64,000 bases of DNA from Ectobius pallidus (Eukaryota; Arthropoda; Insecta; Blattodea; Ectobiidae). The first letter of the stretch is position 1. The number at the start of each line of letters is the position of its first letter. The notes under the pieces were generated by a model. The model was not told the origin of the DNA and made no database searches. It saw nothing but the letters and a program-made list of their open reading frames with translations. Positions 1 to 11,540 of this stretch are shown piece by piece. The stretch spans positions 168,770,559 to 168,834,558 of the forward strand of contig CAXKWD010000002.1 in the NCBI GenBank assembly GCA_964059195.1, in the 5' to 3' direction. A program made the translations under genes and the position numbers.

Positions 1-1502
1 GATTAAGAAAATGGGAAGTATACTACGATTTTTTTTGTCTCGCAGAGGCAAGTTTACCCTTCTGTAAATAAATCTATATTCATTCACATTTCCAATAGAA
101 ACTTTAAGGGCCTGTCCATTTTATTTATAGACACCAGCAGACAGGCAGAAAATCTTCCTTGTTGAGCTGACCACCTACACTATATTTGACAAAAAATGTT
201 CTATTAAAAAATTCTCGTCCCTAAAAGATGGCTTAAAGGTTAGAAATTTGATTTTACCCTTCAGATGTAAAAAAAATATATATATATACATTGTGAAGCG
301 ACACTCCCTTTTCAAAAATCTTCAAAAAACTAGTTCACAGGCAGCAGTATAGTTTCAAGTGTTGTGCACAAGTGCTGTGTTTATATTGATTCAAAGTTTT
401 ATTATTATTTTATTATAAGCGCGTCTTAAAATCCATTTTTACTTGAAAAATATTACTAAGTTACTCAGTATTGAGTCTTGGATTGTTCGACCATTTAAAT
501 GCTGTCGGTCGGTATACATTTAAAGATATACCTGTTAACATTTATGACGTGATCACTTTGAATCATTTGTAAATGTTTATTTCAAAATAAACAGTACACA
601 GACTGGTTTGTAATATATTAATTGTTATTCCGTGCGCATATTTTATTTGGCTACATCTTCCAGTTTTATAATATAATAATATACATCTTCCAGTTTATAA
701 TATAATAGTCATTCCGTGCGCACATTTTATTTGGCTAAATCTTCCAGTTTTTTGTCTCTGGAAAGCATTATTCCAAGCTGTTAACTTTTAAAACTTCTAT
801 TCTTCTTTGGTTTTAATAATTGTTTAGTATCTACGATTACACGCTCTGTAATTAAATTGTGTCAAATACATTGCAATCAGAAGTGTATTGGTTCATCTTA
901 TAGATGTTTAATTTAACTTAATTTCATGTAAAATAAATAAATATAGAAAATATACAATCTAATTGAGAAATTTATTTTTCTAAGTCAAGACGAATATCGC
1001 AAAATATGCAAAAGTCTATTCTTTTCAAGTCTCCTTCCATAAATTAGACTAATTTACCTGGAATAAGTAATCACAAAATTAAAAACCTTTCAAGCATAAT
1101 CTGAGCTATATCTGCTAGACTACTTTTTTTTATCAGTCAGACAAACTTTTTCCTAACTTCGTAAAGCTGTACTATTCTTATTTGTACCTGTATTAAATAT
1201 TTATTTTAATTTGTGTTAAATCCTCTTTATATGCAGGGTCGTATGCATTCTATCTTCACATCGGAAACATGTATTAGGGGCCTATTGTTGGTAAAACGAT
1301 GGTGTTTTCGTGCTATTTCTTCCCATCATTACCATTGTATGTAGCTGCTTAATTCTCGCGCGGGCTATGGGTGACGTCACACAGCAGTGTAGGACTCTCC
1401 CCACAGCTCTTACGGGAACGAGGCAACCTTTCATATACTAGCCTTGGTAGCAACCTGCTTGAGTGAAGCCAAGCCTCCATCTCACTGATTTTCATATTTT
1501 AT
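1..1502. other. AT-rich non-coding DNA
   Basis: I recognise no gene here. The stretch is AT-rich with stops in all frames. It contains the short local duplication listed separately, and a locally less AT-rich stretch near 1350-1480. It may be intergenic or intronic. Confidence 0.6.
625..752. repeat. Local direct duplication, about 43-bp units
   Basis: A segment starting ATTCCGTGCGCA and ending in ATCTTCCAGTTTT occurs at about 625-668 and again at about 709-752. An AT-rich spacer between them repeats a further ACATCTTCCAGTTT. The copies differ at few positions, so the duplication looks recent and local. Confidence 0.75.
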
Positions 1503-1790
1503 TCAAAGTTGGAAGAGAACATGATTTTTTTCGGATAGGCTATCAGGTACAACAATCATGCCATCTTTTAATTTTGCTTCCGCTGAATGAGGAAAGTTCT
1601 CACAGAGATACTTGAAACAATGCCCATCTCTGGGGCAGGCTCTCAAGAACTGTTTCTTTAGCCCTAATTTTATGAGGTAGCAGGAGATGTTTCCCTGATC
1701 CACTAAGTTCTTGCGCAGATCTTCTTTCTTGCAGGCAAGTTTTTTTTCTGCATCAATGTTGATCCCTGCCCTAAGGTCGTCCAACCACAT
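1503..1790 (-). pseudogene. Fragment of a dispersed arthropod repeat ORF
   Basis: A 95-codon open stretch includes CPRDGHCFKYLCENFPHSAE followed by AKLKDGMIVVPD. I associate the pattern CPxxGxCFKYLxxxFPxxSEAKLKxGxxVxPD with a protein segment seen in many copies in arthropod genomes, usually repeat-borne. No complete domain, start or neighbouring exon is visible. It is most likely a decayed fragment of a multicopy sequence; the family name is uncertain. Confidence 0.4.
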
Positions 1791-1799
1791 CTTACTTTA

Positions 1800-2936
1800 A
1801 ACCCATTTTACCTATTTAAATAGTGTACAAGTACCGTTGAATTTGCTACATATTTAATTTTTTTAATATTTAGTTCTGAAATGTAAAGAATGGTGGGTGA
1901 TACGGCTGTTTATCATCATATTTTGATGCAGATTTTTTTTTCATTATTGACCTGTGTAATTAATGCGTTATATGTTTTTGCATAAGATTTAGCACTGTTT
2001 AATTTCATATTTTTTATTTATCCGTATTTTCTCACTTTCTGTTATAATTGTGTAGGAGTTAACGGAACACTTACTACGATCGAATTGCATTGAGGACGTC
2101 AGTGCCCCACTTTCGCAGTGAATGTCAAGATGGTAGGGAGAAATGTGTTTATTATGTGGGCTATTATAAAGTCAAGGCAACTCTAAGTCGCGGACATCTG
2201 TATCATTACCCACGCAAAACATTAATAGTCTTAAATATCATAATATCTTCTCTTTTACTGTCGAGTGCATGAGGAAGTATGGTACCGGTACTGAGTAACG
2301 AAAAATTTCAAGATCAATTGTTAATAAGTTTCTTTTGAAATGGGAATCACTGAATCCTTAATTTGGCTACTCTCAACTTCTCACACAATACGTAAACCAT
2401 ATCGGACTGCTAAGAAAGCAGTTTTTTTTGTACAAAATTCTGTACTTCTACATGAAATTTATATTTATTTTTCTTTACGTAAATACAAAGTAAACAGTTG
2501 TATCCAAAAGATACATGACTTTATTTATGGGTAAAATTAATTAGTTTCATTTTAATAAACATTATGTATGTTAATATAAAAATACAGTGGTTCCTATGAG
2601 ACTTTCTGTTATTCTTTCGGGCAAAAATTGCTCAACTGATGAAGCTTAAATTTTGCATCAACACAGTTTTACACCTGGAATAACATAGAACTACAGCCGT
2701 TTCAACATGTTGGCAGTTTTAATGGCTTGAAGTAATAATCTAATTATGATTCTTGCCGATATACGACACAATTATGGCCAAACCGTTGGTCTAATCGGAT
2801 TCTGAGACTACTTGCCATATTTAGAATTAAATATTCTAAAAAAAAAGGCTTTTTTAAAATATCTACCTTTACAGTCCACAATTCACGAGGAAAGAGATCT
2901 CTAGGCAGACCCAGGAAACGATGACGGGATCAATTT
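1800..2936. other. AT-rich DNA, no gene recognised
   Basis: Only short chance ORFs occur (60-64 codons, low complexity, no motifs). I see no splice-consistent exon, repeat or RNA gene. Confidence 0.5.
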
Positions 2937-3060
2937 TTACTTCCTCTACCCGTACCATAGGTAGAGGAAGTATTGTTTCCGACCCCGAATTCGATGTTGA
3001 GATTTAAACATAGGCCTAAATAGGCTACACGTTTCGAGGTCCCCAGAATCCCAAAATACT
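2937..3060 (+). repeat. TIR-A repeat, 5'-terminal fragment
   Basis: It begins with a perfect hairpin: TACTTCCTCTACC pairs with GGTAGAGGAAGTA across a 9-nt loop at about 2939-2973. It continues with the GTATTGTTTCCGACCCC... segment that also starts the copies at 3061 and 25010. It stops just where the next copy begins, so it is a truncated or tandemly arrayed terminus. Confidence 0.75.
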
Positions 3061-4655
3061 ATTACTTCCTCTGCCCGTACCATAGGTACTATAGGTAGAG
3101 GAAGTATTGTTTTCGACCCTAAAATTCGAAGTTGAGTTTTTAGCATATATACACGTTTCAAGGCCCCCTGAATCCAAAAATACTATTTTTGGAAACATGT
3201 CTGTGTGTGTGTCTGTCTGTGTGGAAGTTTGTGAACAGGCTAGCTCCGAAACGGAGAATCGTATGAAAACAAAATTTCGTATTTGGGTCAGGTACCTTCT
3301 GAAGATGTGATTCGAAGATTGGCGACAAATTTATCTTATTTTTAAGGGGACTTTACATGAAGAAATTTTCGTTTTTCGCGATTTTCTCGAAAACGGCTCT
3401 AACGATTTTCTTTAAAATTTGCACATGTGTTCCTTTTACTGAGAGCTAAAACTTTTATTTGAAACTTTTTTTCGAAAAAAATCTCTGAGGGTAGTTACAA
3501 GCCACCCACTGTTCACCCACTGTTTGTAGAAATTTTGTCTTGCGTGATGAACAACTGAATACGCGCTCTTTCACGGCCTCTTATTCTATATAAGAATGTG
3601 AAGTGAGAAAGATGTATTGTTGGCCAGGTATAGAGTAAAGAAGTATCTGAGGGAAATATTCGATAAATTTCGGAAATTATTCTTTACGGCGGAAAGTTCA
3701 ATAAACGTCTGCAGTCACTTGTTTTTTTTTTTAAGTTTGTTATATAGCCTGCGCTTTTAGTCGCATCATTGAAAGAAGAGGTATTTATAGGATAATTAGC
3801 ATAAAATTGTGTCTTGCGATTCTGTAAAAGGATATGTGAATACTGCTAACTTTTTGGGGGGCAGAGGAAGTTATGTGACTTTCACATCAGATATTTTTTA
3901 GTTACATGTCTGTGTATGTGGCTGTCTATGAACAGCTTAGCTCCAGAACGGAAAATCGTATGAAAACTAAATTTTAAATTTGGGCCAGATACCTTCTGAA
4001 GATGTGACACGAAGTTTGGCGACAAGTTTCCCTTATTTTTAAGAGGACTTATGTGAAGAAATTTTCGTTTTTCTCGATTTGTTCGAAAAGGCTTTAACGA
4101 TTTTCTTTAAATTTTGCACATGGGTTGCTTAAAAACTAAAACTAGACTTTATCTTATTTTTAAGGAGACTTTACATGAAGAAAATTTCGTCTGTCGCGAT
4201 TTTCTCGAAACAGCTCTCAAGATTTTGTTTTTATTTTACATAAGGGTTCTTATACTACTTGAAACATTTCGAAAAAATTATCTGAAGGATAGTTATAAGC
4301 CACACACTCTGAATATGTGCTCTTTGCAATATGGCCTCTTGTTCTACATCAGAATGTGAAGTGAGAAAAATGTATTGGCCATGCTTAAAGTAAATAAAGT
4401 TAAAAGAGTACATTAATAACAATATATTTGGGTTATGTATCCTTCGGGGATGCGATGTGAAGTGGTAACGACATTCTCTTAATTTTTATAACCAATTTAC
4501 ATGAAGAGAATGTCACACACAATAATTATATTATACTAAGAGGCTAACTTTTATTTGGGCAGAGGAAGAATGTGAATTTCACATCAGATGGAACAGGCCA
4601 ACAGACCTAACCCATAAAGAAGATGATGAAATATACAGTACCTTTGGTACGGGCA
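3061..4655 (+). mobile_element. TIR-A repeat, longest copy
   Basis: The left end, ACTTCCTCTGCCCGTACC, is mirrored at the right end (about 4634-4652) as GGTACGGGCAGAGGAAGT, giving an 18-bp terminal inverted repeat. The interior is non-coding. It holds two or three diverged direct repeats of a roughly 300-bp unit (near 3190, 3900 and 4140) with recurring CTAGCTCCGAAACGGA, ACCTTCTGAAGATGTGA and TTTTCTCGAAAACGGCTC. An internal GCAGAGGAAGTTATGTGACT near 3862 resembles the right end of the 25-kb copy, so this copy may be compound. The superfamily is unassigned, and I could not define a target duplication. Confidence 0.7.
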
Positions 4656-4790
4656 GAGGAAGTAATAATATCAACCACAAGGGCAATCAATAATGATATT
4701 TAGTCTTTCTTCTCCCATTGTACTCCTTAAATAATCTTTTACTCTTTTAAAATAGAAAATGATCTTTCTCTGGATGCATTAGATAAGGGA
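4656..4790. other. Short spacer
   Basis: AT-rich sequence between the TIR-A copy and the hAT pseudogene; no feature recognised. Confidence 0.5.
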
Positions 4791-6180
4791 ATTGTTAGAA
4801 ATATATATTTTCAATATTTCAATATTCGGAAATGTGCAAGACCAACTTTGAAGGCTCGATAGATGTTATATTTATCGACACCACAGAAATCTAAGATGTC
4901 TGGATTGTCTGGTGTGGTTTTTATGGTATCCTCTTTTTTTTTTTTTTTAGAAAATAATATTAAGAAATGATCTAATTCATCTTTCAAAGTACAAATACCA
5001 ATGTCATTTTTGTACATATTCAACTTTTTAATGCTTTCTTTTTTCTTTCTTCTGTTTAAAATTTCCAATTAAAAAATATATGAAAAGGCTTCCAACTTCA
5101 TACTTCTGAGCTCTTTGAGACAGTTCTGCCTTAGTGTTATCACATCCACATATAGTGGATTTTAAAATCTTCTCTACTTGTGAATTCATGTCCAACTTCT
5201 TTGTTTCCATCAATTTTTTTTTTTCTCTTTTGTCGTCTGTGAGTCTTTCACACTAAATGATAGCCCTGTTAAATTAGTTGCCTCTTTTCCAATCTTTTCA
5301 TACACTTCTTGGAAATTACCGATACAATTTTTTTTAATGGCTTCAATAGGATCCTTTAAACAGTTCGCACTCTACTGATTGCAGTGATTTACCAGTAGCA
5401 TTTATTCTTTGCAAAATAGTATTCCGAATCACAGTCATTAGGTCGGTTTCATATTTGTCCATTTTGTTCAGAAGTGAAGTCGCCTCCAATATCATAACTT
5501 GATTTTCTTCTTTTGCATAACAAATTTCATTTAAAGTCTGTTTTATGTGGGTGAATCCAAGTTTTATAGTTAATACAGCGTCTGCTCTTGCTGACCATCT
5601 TGTATTAGAAACTCTTTTCAGTTAGATGAATTGTTTATCTTTACATATTTATAGTCTTCCCATTAAAATTTTCCAGCGATGAGTTGAAGCAGAGAAAAAT
5701 GTGAATAACTTCTGCACAAACATAGAATATTGAACTGCAGCGCTACAACTTTTTGCAGCGAAATATCCAGTTAAATTTAAAGAATGGTTAGTACATGGAA
5801 TAAAAACAGCACTTGGATTATGTTCCTTAATGCGTGCTTGCAAACCTGAGTACTTTCCTGACATATTTGAAGCATCATCAAAAGATTGTCCTCAACAGTT
5901 TTTAATATCCACTCCTAATTTTGTTCAAGTTTCCAAAACTTCTTGTTCCAAGTACAAAGAGATGTGTTTATCTATGGGAATGAATCCTACAAATCTTTCC
6001 TTTATATTACCAGAGGATGGAACATGTCTTTTCACAAAAGTTTGATGACGTGAGAAATATCGGGAGTAGAGACAAGTAGACAACAATTATACTATAATAT
6101 GTCACATATCTGATTTCTTCAATTATTTCAGCTCTTACTTGTTTGCCATTAAGGCCTACAATAAAATCCTAGCAGATTAC
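4790..6180 (-). pseudogene. hAT-type transposase remnant (ZMYM/DUF4371-like)
   Basis: Minus-strand reading frames give the order expected for a DUF4371-type hAT transposase: a FVGFIPIDKHISL-like stretch near 6000, then SGKYSGLQARIKEHNPSAVF at about 5780-5860. The latter carries the GxxxGxQxxIKxxxPxAxFxPCxxHSLNL signature, followed by SASTHRW. The frame is broken by stops and shifts, so only pieces of 60-85 codons stay open. Related hAT elements encode a DDE transposase with a BED or TTF zinc finger and a C-terminal hATC dimerisation domain. I see no intact catalytic core and no clear termini. It is a dead copy, separate from the better preserved hAT at 41.5-44.1 kb. Confidence 0.75.
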
Positions 6181-6295
6181 ATCCTGATTTAGTAACCTAG
6201 ACACCAGGACATAATATGCAGATTTTATTTTATAATGTATTTTAATATGAGTAAACAGTTCTGAAATTTATGTACATGTATTTCCTTTGTTACAG

Positions 6296-6472
6296 TGTTG
6301 AATGTGATGAGCCTGAAGTGTTATCAGTGTACAATTCGGCCGCCACCAATTCACAGCAATGAGACTGCACGTTTATGCTCGCACTTTGATGGTTCCTCTC
6401 TCTATGAAGTCAACTGTCCATATTCTACATTCTGTATGAAGAGAACTATTGAACTGTCACTTCTTAAAGGAA
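6296..6472 (+). CDS. Ly6/uPAR-domain protein, internal exon (N-terminal half of three-finger domain)
   Basis: The exon is bounded by a pyrimidine-rich TTTCCTTTGTTACAG acceptor and a GTAAGT donor. It reads LNVMSLKCYQCTIRPPP, then five cysteines up to FCMKR, with one N-glycosylation sequon (NET). LxCYxC right after the expected signal-peptide cleavage is the hallmark of secreted or GPI-anchored Ly6/uPAR proteins, such as insect qvr/crok/bou-type proteins. It enters with two bases of a split codon and leaves after one base (phase 1), which matches the exon at 10381. The exon carrying the initiator ATG and signal peptide must lie upstream and was not found. Which insect Ly6 paralogue this is cannot be told from the pattern alone. 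Confidence 0.85.
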
Positions 6473-6659
6473 GTAAGTATGAGCAAAAAGAGAGAGAGAG
6501 CCACACACAGAGTATCTTCCAAACCTCTAAACCTACATAACATAATTCCTCACTATTCCTCACTATCAATCGCTTCAACTTGATATGCAGCTTTGCAACA
6601 TATTGTAACAGTTTTTAAAAGTCTCAAACCGAACTTCCCTTAGACCCTTTGACTTTCCT

Positions 6660-6945
6660 CTTTCTTCCCTGCTACCTTGACAGGCATAGCAGCTCTAGCT
6701 AAGAAAATCGCAATAACGACATTATGTGTCAGCATGCCAACCATATGTCCCCCACTCCTGCTAGCTTGATAAAAACATAGCACCTTCAGTTAAGAAAACT
6801 GAATTAATGACCATGATGGCCAACATGCCAAACACATGTCACTCCTACTGTCTTGGTAAAAAAAACTGGGTTTCAATTAAGAAAACCATTAACCATTAAC
6901 CACGGTGTTGCTGCTAACTACATGCCCCCACCCAATCCTGCCATC
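6660..6945. repeat. Three degenerate tandem units in the Ly6 intron
   Basis: A unit of about 100 bp recurs three times. Each carries AAGAAAA..., then GCATGCCAA or ACTACATGCC, then a C-rich ...CTCCTGC(TAG) motif. The last unit reads CATGCCCCCACCCAATCCTG, resembling the body of the SINE at 59.8 and 62.6 kb. It may be a SINE-body segment amplified in tandem. Confidence 0.5.
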
Positions 6946-7117
6946 TACCATTCAAGCTGGATGGATGTAGATGATTATGTAGTTGGTTGGTACTAGGGCC
7001 ATATCCCCCAAGGAACGCAATCTCTGGGGTTAATTTATTTAATTCAGCTAGAAGAAAAATGTATTGCAACGATTTCAAATTTAAAGTAACTATCTCAGCT
7101 GTCTGGGTGGCGCTGGG

Positions 7118-7245
7118 TTGATTGTTGGCAAGCAAAGTTTCCTCAGCCTTGTTGCTATCTTCTTCAGGACTGGAGAGTACACTTTCACATTCCTGTTAGT
7201 CCTGAAGAAGACAGCAAAACGGCTGTGGAAATGTCATCCCACCAA
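7118..7245. repeat. Head-to-head pair of Penelope-like tails with hammerhead-like cores
   Basis: Two inverted segments meet around 7175-7195. On the minus strand CTGAAGA (7161-7167) is followed by an AGC/GCU stem-loop and GGAAAC (about 7137-7142). On the plus strand CTGAAGA (7202-7208) is followed by ACAGC/GCTGT and GGAAATG (7227-7233). Both match the hammerhead layout CTGANGA, stem II, GAAA. The same arrangement recurs at the Penelope-like loci near 18.3 and 33.3 kb, so this is read as a very short inverted dimer of a Penelope-like 3' end. No coding part remains. Confidence 0.55.
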
Positions 7246-7404
7246 TAATCAATGGAGTGTCCAGGACAGCCAAGATAGTTATGACTCCGGCTGCAGAAGC
7301 CGCTAAACATATTCAAAGTAATTTGATTACTGATGTGGTTCTTGAAAGCAACTCAAGAAATGGTGATTCAAGGTCATTAAGAGCAAGATAGCAAAAAATG
7401 GTAA

Positions 7405-7699
7405 TGCGTAATGACATTAATCTTTAAGAGTTCAATATGAATCAAAGCTCAATTTGAAATATTTATTATCTGATTATTTTCATTGCCCGTAATTTCAGTT
7501 TCCCTTTTTCCTTCCTATGAGCAATGATTTTCTTACTCGTGTAAGTATGAGGCAGATCATAGAAAATAATTTCAGCACACTTTAATCTTTTAAATACCTC
7601 CTCTTCACTGGCATAATATTTAAAGAAACCTACCTTCTTCATTAATAACTTTACAACTCTTACATGAAGTGTAAAATGGGGTCAATTAAATGGAGATTC

Positions 7700-7761
<62 letters not shown>

Positions 7762-7890
7762 TTATTATTATTATTTACTAATTTAATAATAATTTTTCTA
7801 TTCATTATTATCCTTTCCACTGCTAATGTGTATAATTGTATCATCTAAAGAAATCAAATAAAAGCAAAGATATAAGAATAGCAAAATGCT
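7405..7890 (+). repeat. Inverted-repeat arm 1 (Ly6 intron)
   Basis: This segment is the reverse complement of 11348-11835 along its full length of about 485 bp, with perhaps 90-95% identity by eye. The match includes an internal (AAT)n array. Diagnostic shared stretches are GACATTAATCTTTAAGAGTT, ATACCTCCTCTTCACTGGCA and ATCAAATAAAAGCAAAGATA. The arms stop matching at GCAAAATGCT. Confidence 0.85.
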
Positions 7891-7914
7891 ACCAGGCAAG
7901 ACTGAGTTTTATGA

Positions 7915-8145
7915 ATGGTGCCTGGCTTTAACTACCCTTCAGATAATTTCTGGGGGAAAAAATGTTCCAAATAAAAGTTTTAGCTCTTAGTATAAGCACT
8001 TTTTTTTTATTAATTAAACAAAATCTTTAGAGCTGTTTTTAATAAATGAAAAAAGAAAAAAATTAAAATGGCATTAAAAGAGAAAGACCTTGCCAATCTT
8101 GTGTCTAACTCTAAATATAGTACCTACAGTATGGGTAGAGGGTGT
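7915..8145 (-). repeat. TIR-A repeat, reversed terminal fragment
   Basis: In reverse orientation it contains the AAAACTTTTATTTGGAAC and GTGCTTATACTAAGAGCT stretches of TIR-A. It ends at 8118-8140 in a decayed terminus, GTATGGGTAGAGGG. It directly abuts inverted-repeat arm 1. Confidence 0.55.
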
Positions 8146-8170
8146 AAAACAGAATCTCTTGAAAACTGAG

Positions 8171-8211
8171 AAACCTCACATGATGTCATGACATGACAGT
8201 ACACAGAAGGG
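8171..8211 (+). repeat. Short direct repeat, copy 1
   Basis: CATGACAGTACACAGAAG and the bases before it (CACATGATGTCATGA) recur at 10302-10340 with about four changes. The first copy abuts the left end of the TIR element at 8218; the second lies just before the Ly6 terminal exon. Confidence 0.65.
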
Positions 8212-8217
8212 TTAAAC

Positions 8218-9350
8218 CACAGTATAAGTATTAATACAGTACAGAAACTCAGCCCGTTTTTCTGCCAGCCGAGCATGCGCGCGCATTTACTAGCGATCGT
8301 AGCGGCCATAAAGTAAGGCTACAGAAACTACTCCGGGAAGTATGTAGGCCTAAATAAATAGGAGTGTTGTATTTATTAGAACACGCTATATTCGAAAGGA
8401 CCTTATTATTCTGCTGTAAATTTCAGTAATAATAAAAGACAAAATCCTGAATTGCATTTCTTCACTTTCTTGAAACATCCAGAAAGGTAAGAACGAAAAT
8501 AAGTAATATTTATTGTAGGTCTACTGGCTTACTCGTGATTCTGGTGTGGTTATGTTTCAAGTTACTTTAATGTAATATTTTTATATTTTATTCTGTTGCA
8601 ATGATTTCTGGTGAATAAAATAGGTCATTAATGGTCGACAAGAAAACCTAGTAACAAAATATGTAAAATATTTGAGTGAAAATTACCGTCTATGCTTGAC
8701 ACACGCCGAAAACAGACAGTATATGAATTCCTATAAAAACTCGTTAATTAAAACTGCTGTACCGACGGTGTCTTCAATTCCGAATGCTCCTGAATTTTTT
8801 GTTTTGTTTAATGAAGTCCATCCTGCAGTAATTGACGCTACATAGACCTACAATAAATTGAAGTCGTATATTGCCATATAAGGCAAAGAATCAAAATACA
8901 CTGTCAACAATGACGTGCAGGATGAACAACGTGACAGACCTATAATATAATTTACGTAATTAATATGTAGGCTATTTATTATCATAATTTGAATTATAAA
9001 TTATATTAAAGGGCAATGATTTTAAAGGAAAAATACTAGGCCTAGGTACAGTCCTTAACAGTAGCCTATTTAGGTATTGTTTACCTCTTCTTAACTAGAA
9101 TATAATACATTATCTGTTTTATTATTTCTTAAATTTAAAATTAGATTTGAATTAAATAAAAATATTCTGTATTTTTCTCTTTTAACATAACATATTTTGC
9201 GATGTGTTTATGTATTTTCCCAAGCCATTTCATATGATGAGAATGTAGCTTTACTCAATCTCCGCATGGAGCGCTAGTGTCGTCCAGTCAACATGTTGTC
9301 ATAGGACATTTAACACACAGTTTCTTTACTGTATTAATACTTATACTGTG
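8218..9350. mobile_element. 1.13-kb non-autonomous TIR element in the Ly6 intron
   Basis: The left end CACAGTATAAGTATTAATAC and the right end GTATTAATACTTATACTGTG are perfect inverted repeats. They are extended inward by CAGTA(C/A)AGAAACT to about 33 bp. Both ends are flanked by GTTAAAC, consistent with a 7-8 bp target duplication; a TTAA reading is also possible because the flank contains TTAA. There is no ORF. The interior includes a CpG-rich patch near 8262-8310. Hence hAT-like or piggyBac-like, unresolved. Confidence 0.8.
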
Positions 9351-10299
9351 GTTAAACCTACTTAATAGTTTGAACTGGATTTTAATATTTTAGGTCTTCT
9401 TACATGTATTGCTAATTGTTCAAGGGATCAGTCCCCTGAATAGGGGGGGAGGCAGGTTAATTGTTCAACATCACGACTGTAATTATCGAAAGCAGCTAAA
9501 TAATTTCCTCTCTCCATTTTATTCAGTTTGCGAGAAGTATAACCTCAAAAAATCATCTGGTTAGAAGCTTACTGTACATTTTTCTACAGTAAAGATTACT
9601 GCCAGTTAAGAGAATTAACCCCTAACCATATATTGTGAAATAGAACTGTCAGTAAGTAACCATAAAATTAGCCAAAAATAATTTACTGGAGGGGGTAATA
9701 ATGGGCCTTAATCACATCCTTTAACCCAGCTGTGGCTGAGTGGGGTGGAGTAAATACCCCAACCATGCATTTTAATTAATAACTTCTCAGTAATTTTTCT
9801 TTTGCTTATCAGATTCATGTAATTTTCCTCAAAATTTGAAAGAATGCATCTACAGAATAAAAATATTCTTAGTATATATTTTTCTTTTAAAGTTTGAATG
9901 AATTATCTGAATGGATAATGTTGCATAATTATGCCCATAACCTTCGACTTTACAATTTCCAATTATGCTTTTATTTGTCCCATTTTGACACTTTAGTACA
10001 GAACCATGTTTTCAATATTAAGGTTACATAGGCTACTTAACTAGCGTTTTATATACATTAAAAAAATATGTATTCAGGTAAATATGATACTAATATTTGG
10101 TAAGTTTGAGTTATTCAGTGAAAATTGTTTCATACAACAAACACAACAATCTGTACTGGTTGGATTTTTAATCTGCATAGCTCAATGAGCACTTCACATT
10201 TATATAATTTTGTTAATCGCCCAAATTAAGGGTTCAGAGTAATACAAATTATTATGAGATGACAAAAACACAAGAAAATGCATGGAGTACCGGAAAAAC
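9351..10299. other. Rest of the Ly6 intron
   Basis: AT-rich intronic DNA with no recognisable element or exon. Confidence 0.5.
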
Positions 10300-10342
10300 C
10301 CCACATGTTGTCATAACATGACAGTACACAGAAGTGTTTAAC
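10300..10342 (+). repeat. Short direct repeat, copy 2
   Basis: Matches 8171-8211 (CATGACAGTACACAGAAGTG, then TTTAAC). It has no TIR element beside it and ends about 40 bases ahead of the terminal-exon acceptor. Confidence 0.65.
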
Positions 10343-10380
10343 TTGCATTCATTTCAAAGTCATGTATATTTTATTTGCAG

Positions 10381-10670
10381 AAGCTGTGAAAGGAGAACTC
10401 CGAGACTGTGCACCTCAGCTCTACAACTACCAAACTTACGAAGGATCTCAGTGGAAAATGAAGAATGCCGTGGAAGACACTGCATACTCAGAAGGTTGCT
10501 ATAACTCTGAATCACAAGGAGTCAAGTCTCCAACAACAGAATACTGTTACTGCAGTGGAAATCTGTGCAATAGTGCCAAGCCTACCCGAGAGGCCTCCCA
10601 CCATCATACTGATGCCATGGCTGTTATATTTGTTTTTAATGCAATGAAATACATACGAAGTCTTAGGTAG
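10381..10670 (+). CDS. Ly6/uPAR-domain protein, terminal exon
   Basis: After a TTTATTTGCAG acceptor the exon completes a split Lys codon and continues AVKGELRDCAPQLYNY. It ends the domain with CYCSGNLCNSA, the CxC...LCN close typical of Ly6/uPAR proteins. Together the two exons supply ten cysteines, the number for a five-disulfide three-finger fold. The tail after the last CN is a short His-rich linker and a hydrophobic AMAVIFVFNAM segment ending in TAG, as in GPI-attachment signals. The mature protein is therefore expected on the outer membrane face, where insect family members modulate channels, receptors or septate junctions. The intron between the exons is 3.9 kb and contains several repeats. 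Confidence 0.87.
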
Positions 10671-10721
10671 AATTCTCTACAGACACTCAGATCCTACATC
10701 TACAGACACTTATTTGTGTTA

Positions 10722-10727
10722 AATAAA
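10722..10727 (+). promoter_or_regulatory. Polyadenylation signal of the Ly6 gene
   Basis: AATAAA lies about 52 bases after the TAG stop, in the expected position for cleavage near 10740-10760. It gives a very short 3' UTR. Confidence 0.7.
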
Positions 10728-11347
10728 CAATGAATTCAAAACAAATTGTCTTGGAATTCTTCCTTGAACTCAGAGGTTGCAAATGAAGGGAAGATTAATG
10801 ACTGACAACCTTCATTTACGCAACTGAAAATCGTTTTTATATTACTGTAAATATGGAGTAATACGAAAGAATATTAAAGTCAGAATTTACACACTCTGAC
10901 TATAAAAGATTAAAGTTATATTCTGCAATTGAAATATGCAAATTGTTAACATTAACATTAATCTTAAAGTGAACAGCAATTTTATATTTTCGAAATAAGA
11001 CACTGCTTATGGCAATGTGCCTTTTGATTTCAATTATGTTTTAAATACTGAACATAGGTGGAAATTGTAATTTTAAAACAAATTGCCTTTTGATATATAT
11101 ACGTACATAAATACTCCTTTAATTTGAATGATCAATAGCTGCCAACATTATTGTTTACCTGACATAAGCTAGATACCAAATAAGGAATTGCTTAGTGTTA
11201 ACCCTTTTAGAGCTGAATATTTGTACACTTAATATAAGCTATCACAAAGTGAAGTTATACCGATGAGGAAAATTTTAGCATACTAGATGTTTTCTATGAA
11301 TCCCAATCCTAACATGAGTATAAAAATCCTCTAACATTTTTCATAAA
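10728..11347. other. DNA downstream of the Ly6 gene
   Basis: AT-rich, without recognisable features, between the polyadenylation signal and inverted-repeat arm 2. Confidence 0.5.
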
Positions 11348-11485
11348 GCATTTTGCTATTATTCTTATATCTTTGCTTTTATTTGATTTCTTTAGATGAT
11401 ACAATTATTATATACCAGTAGCAGTGGAAAGGATAATAATGTATAGAAAAATTATTGAATTATTATTATTAAATTATTTTTATTA

Positions 11486-11540
<55 letters not shown>

